Shown one piece after another: positions 1 through 16,929 of a stretch of 17,500 nt of DNA. The position numbers and the translations under genes are program-made. Positions within the stretch are counted from its first letter, which is position 1; every line of letters begins with the position of its first letter. The notes under the pieces were generated by a model. The model was given only the letters and a program-made list of their open reading frames with translations, was not told where the DNA came from and ran no database searches. The stretch lies in NCBI GenBank assembly GCA_963170055.1, contig CAUJGJ010000483.1:1436117-1453616 (forward strand), in the 5' to 3' direction. The DNA comes from Halisarca cf. caerulea (taxonomy: Eukaryota; Porifera; Demospongiae; Chondrillida; Halisarcidae).

Positions 1-81
1 CACACCCACACACACACACACCACACATACACATGCACACACACACACGCACACACACATACACATGCACACACACACACA

Positions 82-157
<76 letters not shown>

Positions 158-216
158 TACACACACACACACATACACACACACATACACACACACACAC
201 ACACCACACACACATA

Positions 217-270
<54 letters not shown>
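1..270. repeat. CA/TG microsatellite, imperfect
   Basis: An almost continuous CA dinucleotide array, interrupted by occasional TACA, TGCA and CGCA variants, runs from the first base. The open frames across it, which translate as Thr-His repeats, are artefacts of the repeat. The array may extend to the left of the window. Confidence 0.97.
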
Positions 271-1290
271 ACGATATGGAATAAATAGCCCTATATACTT
301 ATTGCAAAACAAGCAGTGAGTCCCTTGTATCACTTTCTAATGGTAGCACACTGCTAACCTTCAAGAAACTGGACAGATACCTGACACCTCTCCGTCCACC
401 ATAGTCATGAGTCACAACGATCACCTACCAAGCAACAGGGATAAGGAAAGTGCTAACCAAACAAATACGTACTACAATGATGAAGAAGGAGTTTGCAAAG
501 TGAAACTGCACACAATAAGTGTACTAACTAAACTGCGCACGATAAGTGTACCAACTACATTCCACTTAACTAACTTAATGCAGCTTCACATGTACAAGAA
601 CACAAAGTACAACTATACCCATACATACAATGTCAGAAGTAAGTGTACATATCGTCAGATGAAATGATAGAAGACCATCATACACACAGAACACCCACTC
701 ACCCTAGGTGACAAGTACATACATTAAGTACACTTATTAAGAAAGGTGGGGTAAGTTGAACAGTGGGTCAAAGGCAGCGTCAACCACAAGCTACCCACAA
801 TAATTATTTTTCGTCTTTGCTGCCTCCATGAAAAGGGAGCTCAGCAATAGCAAGTGTGGCCTGACAACCTCACCATAGCAAAATTAAATGACCTGCTTGA
901 GTTACCTCAGCATTCCAAATTACGTACACTGCTTCACCCTGCATATTTGCAACTGCACAAACCCCACTTACAGTAGTATATTCAACTACCAGTACATCAT
1001 GGCAATGACTGCAATCACAACCAGCTACGTATGTGTATGTGTGTTGGGTTACAAAATGGGGCAGGATTATTCTAATATAGTCAGCCCATTTTGTCAATGA
1101 AAATTACATAAGTCACAAAAATGGAGTTTGTGATGTAAGACTAGGACAAGATTTGGTACAAATCATACAAAATTCCATATATGCATTATATATGTACGTA
1201 GGTATGTCATAATTAATATAACAATTTAAAGCAATGTACGTATGTATGTACATGCATGATACATAGTACTTCAGTTCAGTAGTAGGCGGG
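271..1290. other. Intergenic stretch, no gene recognised
   Basis: AT-rich DNA with only short open frames and no recognisable domain. It contains a two-copy 27-base tandem repeat at 503-556. A 75-codon minus-strand frame at 870-1097 has some splice-like sequences but no recognisable homology. I see no RNA gene here. Confidence 0.6.
503..556. repeat. Two-copy 27-bp tandem repeat
   Basis: Bases 503-529 and 530-556 are adjacent direct copies differing at three positions. Both begin AAACTG and carry ATAAGTGTAC near their middle. The unit is a multiple of three, so an open frame runs through both copies, but nothing else supports coding. Confidence 0.8.
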
Positions 1291-1301
1291 CACGCACACA
1301 T

Positions 1302-1351
<50 letters not shown>

Positions 1352-1355
1352 AGAG
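1291..1355. repeat. CA microsatellite with a short GA tail
   Basis: A CA array preceded by CGCACACATGCACATA and followed by GAGAGAGA. A few bases further on there is a short AACTTGT tandem (about 1362-1386). Confidence 0.95.
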
Positions 1356-1898
1356 ACACTTGTAAACTTGTAACTTGTAACTTGTACTGCCACAGCCTGC
1401 AGTGCAGGCTATATTGTGGCCCCCTTGTTGGGCCCCCAAAGGGGCTTAACTGGGGGGTGAGCCACCAGACATCAGTGAGGGAGAGACCCACTGGATATGG
1501 GCCCAGCTGCCTCCACTATCCCTGATGGCCCCCTCGTGCAATCAGGGGTTGCCCATCAGTGAGGTTGCAAGCCCCACGAGATGGGTAGGGCTGGGCTGCA
1601 GCTGAAGAACGGTGGCATGTCCACCTAACTCACAGCAGCAGTGATTCCCAACCCTAAACTCGGTAATATCCAGGCTAATAGCATCTAGGGCACCAGTCGA
1701 TGACCAGCACCCTGCTAAGAGTCTGATAAAGAAATACCCAAGTCACATTTAATGTTTCCACTGGTTGAGGCTGACAGGGATGATTTCACCTGTAAGCAGC
1801 TGAGTGTTCCAGTTTTCATCCTTCCAAAAACACCACCTGCTGGCAACAGGCTTAATCTCTTAAAAGAGATTACTAACCAGCCCTTCACACCAACTGGA
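1356..1898. other. GC-richer block, possible old interspersed repeat
   Basis: Bases about 1390-1640 are clearly richer in G and C than their surroundings, with short inverted C/G runs such as GGGCCCCCAAAGGGGC. The block abuts the CA array at 1291-1355 through an AACTTGT tandem. On the minus strand this would look like a repeat element ending in simple sequence. I find no long ORF, no terminal inverted repeats and no tRNA-like promoter that I can defend, so the class is unknown. The rest, to 1898, shows no gene. Confidence 0.35.
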
Positions 1899-10184
<8,286 letters not shown>

Positions 10185-10295
10185 AGATTGTGTTGTCTAT
10201 AAACTAAAATGTGTTGTCTTTACATTCTAGTATATATACTTAGTCTATTATCATAATGTAATAATTTGTATGTTATGATTCAATACTAATTAATC

Positions 10296-10368
10296 TGACA
10301 CCCTCTTTAATCCAGCATCTTTTAGTACAATGAATGTGGCAGGATTAAAGAGTCATGACTGTAAACAT
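10296..10368. mobile_element. Short imperfect hairpin, family-A-related MITE remnant
   Basis: CTCTTTAATCCAGC near 10303 pairs with the reverse complement of GGCAGGATTAAAGAG near 10354. The motif resembles the ends of family A (CTCTNTAATCC). It includes ATTAAA, the nearest possible polyadenylation-type hexamer after the kinase stop codon, but use of that signal is only a guess. Confidence 0.5.
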
Positions 10369-10550
10369 AAACATATTTTATTGCGGGAAAGATAGTGGCT
10401 ACGAATGCTGTCGACCTCATCATGGATAACAAGCAGTCTACGTCTGAGTCAAGCAACAAGGAGGCCAGCAGAATTTCAGATTACAGTTGTACTCGGTGTA
10501 CTGCACAATGGTGATCTGTAGTTGAACTGTTAAACCTAGGTCTCCTATAG

Positions 10551-10665
10551 TCTGGCATAGCTGACCCAAACTCGCTCGGCCATTTTCGGGGACCGATTAG
10601 TTTGATGTCACTGGTCAGTCCCCAAAAGTGGCTGAGCAAGCAAGATTGGGTCAGCTATGCCAGAC
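10551..10665. mobile_element. 115-bp fold-back element with about 50-bp arms
   Basis: The left arm starts TCTGGCATAGCTGACCCAA and the right arm is its reverse complement TTGGGTCAGCTATGCCAGA. Complementarity continues imperfectly through the GGCCATTTTCGGGGAC / GTCCCCAAAAGTGGC segments. The element is flanked by a 14-base direct repeat, TAGGTCTCC(T/C)ATAG, at 10537-10550 and 10666-10679, with one difference. It is a non-coding MITE; the family is not recognised. Confidence 0.75.
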
Positions 10666-10692
10666 TAGGTCTCCCATAGCCTTTTCTTAAAA

Positions 10693-10750
10693 CAAGTAAT
10701 TCGAGTTAAAAACTCGTGGGGGCTGCCGCCCCACGCACTCGAATCACTTG
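10693..10750. repeat. 58-bp stem-loop with GC-rich inner palindrome
   Basis: CAAGTAATTCGAGT pairs with ACTCGAATCACTTG. Inside lies CGTGGGGGCTGCCGCCCCAC, itself self-complementary. The core GGGGCTGCCGCC occurs again at about 11026-11037. It is a folding DNA element or short repeat-family member and has no ORF. Confidence 0.6.
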
Positions 10751-10811
10751 CAAAGCATTGGAGGGTAAGTGCGCAGCTGAACATTCATTGAACATACTGT
10801 TTATTGTAACT

Positions 10812-10866
10812 GGACAATTGTTTTGAAAACAATTGCCATATTTGGCAATTGTTTTTAAAACAATTC
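10812..10866. repeat. AT-rich nested palindrome built on ACAATTGTTTT
   Basis: The stretch holds GACAATTGTTTT, AAAACAATTGCC, GGCAATTGTTTT and AAAACAATTCC in alternating orientation. It can fold either as two small hairpins or as one larger hairpin around CATATTT. Confidence 0.6.
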
Positions 10867-10947
10867 CTATAACTCATTCCTGTATAAATTCATGCTTCTC
10901 TATTACTATTATATAAATTCTCTATTATAAGACTTTACTTCAAATCC

Positions 10948-10951
<4 letters not shown>

Positions 10952-10982
<31 letters not shown>
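10952..10982. repeat. AT dinucleotide tract
   Basis: About 15 perfect TA units between the palindrome cluster and a stretch (10983-11360) in which I see no gene. Confidence 0.95.
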
Positions 10983-10984
<2 letters not shown>

Positions 10985-11359
10985 GACGAGCGTTACACAC
11001 CGGAAGTCCAAATGAAAACAATATAGGGGCTGCCGCCTAAAAATTCATGGGGCAAATTATAGAGAAGGCTGCAAATGTATGAATATAATTATGAATGATA
11101 ATTTATTATTTTGCTTATTGCTGATGCTAATACAACGTGTATACAAAATTTATGCTTTGAATCTATGTGAAGCAGTATAAAGAGATTTCATGTATAACAG
11201 CAGTTTAGAGAGCTATAAGTTTGTGAACTTCTATGTGCCAGTGATCATGAGTCCCTGGGAATAATAGCGAGGTCTAATTCAGTAAATTGTACATGTTAAT
11301 GACTATTGCACAGTTTACTTGTTGACGTGTTCTGAGCAATTATATAGGCCGCACCTTAT

Positions 11360-11890
11360 ATGGATTCCTGCAATTAAAGCTCATGCTGGAAGATGGCCGC
11401 TTTGTGTATTTGACTGATATGGTCCCTTTTCTTCGCTTCTAGCAGTGAATTGATGTGAGTTACATTGTAAGGGTCTACTAGTAGGAGGGTGAGGCTAGAA
11501 AGATTTTTTTCGCTCCAAAGCGTATTCGTGCAAGCGGAACCCCGAGGGCGGATCGTTGCCTGTACATGTGCATGTTGACGCGTGCTTACCAAGAACTTGG
11601 CGAGCATCCTTCATCAGCCAGGCTCTCTTGATACGGTAGGAAGCTGCACCAAAACACGATTGTTGCGATCTTGAGTCAATTGTGTTTGATTGTCCGATAT
11701 CGTTGTTGCTTGGATGCCCAGAAATGTTAGCACAGACTCGATCGAGGGAAGTCCATGTTTACAGCTACTCATGGTAGTCCGTGGGCTTCTAAACACGTTG
11801 CACTCTAGCTGTCGGAGTTTGGCCCTATTGTGTGCCGTGCAATTTACGACCTGAAAGTTTGGCGAAGTATAAATATACTCGGTCCGGGAC
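11360..11890 (-). other. CpG-richer block with minus-strand ORFs; possible 5' end of an unassigned gene
   Basis: CpG pairs are more frequent here than in the neighbourhood. Read on the minus strand, a TATA-like sequence (about 11877-11866) is followed by a 60-codon frame starting at 11796; a better start context is ATG 11772. That frame stops at 11614. A strong donor-like CTTG|GTAAGC lies just past the stop at about 11588. A second minus frame covers 11607-11374. Neither product resembles a known domain, so a non-coding first exon is as likely as a coding one. Nothing on the + strand is more convincing. Confidence 0.25.
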
Positions 11891-12091
11891 AGGATACTCT
11901 ATGACTAGACTATGTAAGAATTGTACACTAATGCAAGGGGGGTTAATGTAGCAGTGGGAGAGTTGTAGAGCAGGTAATAAATAGGAGGAGATATAGGTAT
12001 GTATGTGATATAATTGTAATATGTAGCTGAAGGAGGTTTGTGGATTTGTCTCCCAAAAGAAGGAACCCAGGCTTGTAGCCATATGTATATG

Positions 12092-12092
<1 letters not shown>

Positions 12093-12168
<76 letters not shown>

Positions 12169-12172
12169 CGTG
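12093..12172. repeat. TG microsatellite
   Basis: About 36 perfect TG units followed by CGTGCGTG. Confidence 0.97.
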
Positions 12173-12663
12173 CCTGCCATATGCAATCATTATGCTGTCA
12201 TATGGACCCCCCAACCACTCTGTGATCTAGTCCAGTGAAGCCAGATCATATCCATTTCCTCCCTGACCCAGAGGAAAGGGATAGTCTAGTAATCTAGGCT
12301 GCGAAAGAGGAAAAGGAAAATGGAAGTTGAAGGGTCTGGCTACACAAGGCTAGTATACATGTATAGCCACCCCAGTTCAGAAACTCTAAAGTGCATATTT
12401 CAACTAAAATAGGAATTTTCTCGTGTTTCGTATATAGTGCACTGCAAGGCATAGTAACCAAGGGGGGTAGGAGGGCTACGTATGCCCCCTCACTTTTTGT
12501 AAGTGGAATATAATGTGTGTCTTTATTGTTACTGTTGTATGTACCATCTAGATTTTTGTGCCCCCTCCAATTTATGTGTGCTCCTACATCCCTGTACTAC
12601 ATATATAATTTAACATGATTATTGAATACGGTAGCACTCCATAATATGTAGTAATGACGCTAA
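12173..12663. other. Intergenic stretch, nothing recognised
   Basis: No long frame, no recognisable repeat ends and no RNA gene. A 21-base near-palindrome (GGCTAGTATACATGTATAGC plus C) is present at about 12348-12368. Confidence 0.6.
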
Positions 12664-13004
12664 CAGTGGTAGAAATAGCATTTGGCCTTTGCTAGGACAA
12701 ATGGCTGATCCAGTGTTATATTGGTAGGACTTTTTGAAGATTGGTCAGCCATTCTGACAATCAGAGATTACGTAGGACGTATCTATGTACATGTGTACAT
12801 ACATAATACAAAGGAATCTTTAGCACTGAACCTTGAGATTGTCCAAACAAATTGGCATTCAACTGTAATAGCCAATTATGGAGACTCAGCTCTCAGTTGT
12901 TTAGTCAGCCAAATGACTGATCCAACTCAATTTTGGTCAGCCATATTCATGTTTTGCTCGGAAAATGGCAGATGGCAGGCATGCAGCTATTTCTGGCTCT
13001 GCGC
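12664..13004 (+). mobile_element. 340-bp MITE (family B), first copy
   Basis: It begins CAGTGGTAGAAATAGCATTT and ends GCTATTTCTGGCTCTG. It is a close copy, in the opposite orientation, of 17067-17403; alignment by eye shows high identity over the whole length with small indels. It carries repeated internal GGTCAGCCAT and ATGGCTGATCC motifs. CAG...CTG-type ends suggest a Tc1/mariner-like family. The open frame across it (12721-13164) is not conserved between the copies, so it is not a gene. It ends about 210 bases before the gene 2 start codon. Confidence 0.8.
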
Positions 13005-13214
13005 TAAAATATATGGCAGCATAGGGATTTGGACTTACGTAATAGCACTAAATATAATAATAGTTAACACTGGTCTAAGGAGTTATTACATTACAATGAA
13101 TTTGGAAGCTGGCTGCCAGTGCTTTCTGTACCTCTGTTCCTTCCATCCTAGGTGGATATCCTGACTGCAGTGCCTGTAAGACTGCAGTGTGCTTGTGCTT
13201 GTAAGAATTGGATT

Positions 13215-13351
13215 ATGTTTAGTGGCAACATGTCACTGCTCACTCTTTGCCTGTCCCTGGGCATTGTGGGTTTGAGCGCTGTACTGAGTGGAGTGGACGC
13301 TACCTGTACTTGTGCGCCTGCCAGTGGATGCACGCAAGATGAATCAAGAGG
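13215..13351 (+). CDS. Gene 2 exon 1: signal peptide and linker
   Basis: [20 protein letters not shown] is a clear signal peptide, followed by [19 protein letters not shown]. The donor GAGG|GTGAGG leaves phase 2, as in exon 1 of the upstream kinase gene. The frame is open upstream without another ATG back to 13152, so an earlier in-frame start is not needed. Confidence 0.78.
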
Positions 13352-16300
13352 GTGAGGAGTCCTACTGCATACATACATGGACCATGATTCCATATGAGGC
13401 ATCAACATTGTATCATGGGGGGGGGGGGTATGTCAATGTCAATGTCGATAATTTCGAAAAAGGGGTTGTATATATATCGACAACTCTATCCTGCACTGTC
13501 AGTGTGTATTTCACTGCTTCAGTTTGCTAGTGTAGTCATAGCATGTAGGCATACCACACTCTGTCGTAGTGTGATAATTCATAAGGACATTACTGATTAA
13601 CAACAAGCTTAATGCTTGACTTGTCTTATATTGGCCTCTTTATTGTTTTTTTTTTTATTTTGTTACATTCTAAATGACTTTGATCTTGGATTCTACTTGT
13701 AAGACTAAGTATTGCTGTAATTACCAACTTTTGTTGTAATATTTTAGACGATGTATGATTCGTCAAGATTTGTCCCACACCTCACAAGTGAGTTATGGTT
13801 ACACTACCTCCTGCGGATTGTGGGGATGGAGAAGGTGTTCACGAACAGGGTGAGTTCTGGTAACTTCTAATTAATTATCGTGTTTCTGTGGAGAATTGTT
13901 ATCTGCAGTAAGATGTCCAATTCCCTCTTTCTATTGCTCTGCAATATACGTAGGTATCGAAGTGTTCAGAGGTATAGCTATCAGTGCAATCTCAATTGCT
14001 GTGGTGGTTATTCACTAAGCGGTACCTCCTGCATACGTAAGTGTATGACTAAGTCTTGTAGTAACTTGAAACTAGACTGTTTGTCTACCGTATATGCTTT
14101 AATATTCATGCCATAGAAAAAAACTTCGCTAGTATTCACTGATTTTCAGCCATTTGCGAAAACTCTACACCTGTGAAAATTTAGATTGGGCTCTTGTGCA
14201 ATGGCAAAACAGGGTCATCCTTTAATATAAAAACGTGAAAATTGCTAAAAATCAAAATCCGCGAAAGTTTCACCCCATGAATATTAAAGCATATATGGTA
14301 TGTGTACTGCAAACTATTAAGTTTTGATGGGTACTGTTAGTGTGGGAGTGTTATTGATTGTTAGTTAATGGATTCTGAAGGTTGCATGGTCTAGGTTGAG
14401 ACAGTCTTCAGTGACAGTTTTTATTGTATGAGTTGGTGCTGTGGTATTCATTGATCCAAACTGTTTCCTACCTGTTGATCGCTACGAAGTAACCTGATAC
14501 AGCAACACTTGTACTGAAAGCAGTAGTAGAGTAAAACCTTTTCTAATCCGACACTCAATGGGGCTTGTAAAAATGTCAGATTAGGAGGTGTTCGCATTAC
14601 AGAGTGACTCTTGGCATACTCTTAAGATGGTGACTGTAGCTCACAAGATGGCCAGATTAGGGAGACTGTTGTATTATAGTATGTGTTAGATTGCATCTTG
14701 CGCAGAATCATGCGGGGCTGACACTGCAGTAATGTGCTGTTTGGTGCGAGTATCTGTCTGGCAGTGCACATACGTATGTGTGTATGTGAACTTTGCATGC
14801 TATGTATGTGTATGCAGTGTTCCAGCTTCTTTGTAGCCTAATGCTCTCCCAACTGTGCATGTAGATGGTGCACTTGGTACTGTTTTCATTGTGAAAATTA
14901 CAGACTAATAGATGTAGAGCCATGTAGATTCCAAGCCTAGCCAAACAAGAGTATCCTATTGTTACAAGGACACAGAATTGAAATGTATTCTTTTATGGTA
15001 TTATTAATGGTGCTCACTTTGCACTTGTGGATACTGCCACTGTCACGTACTTGTTCACGTACACATTGCATCCATGTTTTATATGAAAATTTCTACTCGT
15101 ACTGATGTCATTGAAGATGTTTTTACCACAATTTTACAGCTATCTGCAACCCTTCATGTGGGAATGGTGGAACCTGTACATCACCCAGTGTGTGTAGCTG
15201 TACTAGGGACTGGACTGGAAGCAACTGTGAAACACGTGTGTGGTGTGTGTGGTGTGCAGGAGAAATTCAACGTTTCAGACAAATTCAGCATTTTGTGTTT
15301 TTACACAATATATATACAACTTCACTAGTACTTTCCAAACTGCCTGTGCTAGTCCCAATACAGCGACACCTCTGTAATCTGACATTTTGTTTGTTGTCCA
15401 AGAGTGTCACATTAGGAAGGTTCCACTATAGTACTGGATGTAAAGGGTTTTGCTAACCACTAGTTACTGCTCTGCCCAGTGCTACTGATGAAGGGTGGAA
15501 AATGGGAGCACATTGGCAAAACAGCAATGTTTCGTCTCAGATTATCATGGCTAGTACATTTCTATCATTCCCTCTCGGTCCCTCTTTAGCTGTCTGCACC
15601 TCCCCCTGTCAGAATGGAGGGACATGCTCCTCTCCTGGTGTGTGTACTTGCGACACTTCACAGTGGACTGGAAGCACATGTGAAGAACGTATGTGATACT
15701 TGTTATTATCACATTTTTATACATGTTATTTGTTTAATATATACGTATATGTACATGATATACTGACAGTACAAAGTTATGTATTATGCTTGAATGCATG
15801 TATGAAGGGTGTGTTGGTCTCTTTCCTTCTCTCCCACTCTTCCTCACTCCTCTCTCCCACTCTCTCTCCCTCACTCCCACCCTGCCTTCCTCTCTCCCTC
15901 TCTCGTCTCTCCCTCTCTTTCCCTCTCCCACTCTTTCCTCCCTCCTCCTCTCTTTCTCTTACCTCTCCCTCTCTCCCTCCCTCTCTCCCTCCCTCTCTCC
16001 CTCCCTCTCTCCCTCCCTCTCTCCCTCTCTCACTCTCTCCTTCCCTCCCTCTCTCCCTCTCCCCCTGCTTCCCTATGTATTTGTGCATGTATTATATATG
16101 TGTATGTGTGCATGTGTACATATTTATGAAGGGTTATAAAGTGTATTGTACACATATGTATAAGCAAATTGTAATATGTATACATATGTCTACAAAGCTA
16201 TTACAACTTTATCTGTACACTGTACATACTTTGCGGTTGTCTTCGTTTTGAGTTCTCTGTGAGGTATTATTGTTGTCTTTGTACTATATAATTCTCTTCT

Positions 16301-16819
16301 ATAGCGGTGTGCACTCCTGAATGTCTACTACATAATTCTCTTGTATCTCTTAATTCTCAGGAATCTAATAAACTATATAATAATTCTCAATAGAATCTCA
16401 TAATTCTCTTCCTGAAAATTAAGAGATACAAGAGAATTATGTAGTAGACATTCAGGAGTGCACACCGCTATAGAAGTGAATTATGTAGTAGACATTATAC
16501 AAGACTTGTATAATGTCTACTACATAATTCTCTTCTATAGCGGTGTGCACTCCTGAATGTCTACTACATAATTCTCTTGTATCTCTTAATTTTCAGGAAT
16601 CTAATAAATTATATAATAATTCTCAATAGAATCTCATAATTCTCTTGTATAATGTCTACTACATAATTCTCTTCTATAGCGGTGTGCACTCCTGAATGTC
16701 AGAATTCTGGTAGCTGCACTTCTCCCGGAGTGTGTGCATGTGCAGCTGGTTGGACAGGAAGCAGGTGTGCAGAAGGTACGTATGTGATTACTGCATATTG
16801 TAATGTAGGCTATCTGCAT

Positions 16820-16853
<34 letters not shown>

Positions 16854-16888
16854 CAATGTGTGTGTGTGTGTGTGTGTATGTGTGTGTG

Positions 16889-16929
<41 letters not shown>

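Noticed and set aside
33..319. ORFs of Thr-His repeats at the left edge
   Set aside because: Pure translation of the CA microsatellite; open in several frames at once.
870..1097. 75-codon minus-strand ORF with splice-like GTAAGT and a hydrophobic LVVIAVIAMMYW reading in another frame
   Set aside because: The hydrophobic run and the open frame are in different frames, no domain is recognisable and no neighbouring exons join in phase.
12721..13164. 147-codon ORF upstream of gene 2
   Set aside because: It lies mostly in a family-B MITE; the inverted second copy does not preserve the frame, and no domain is visible.
15700..16251. Ser/Pro/Leu-rich and Arg/Glu/Gly-rich ORFs
   Set aside because: Translation of the low-complexity pyrimidine tract in an intron.
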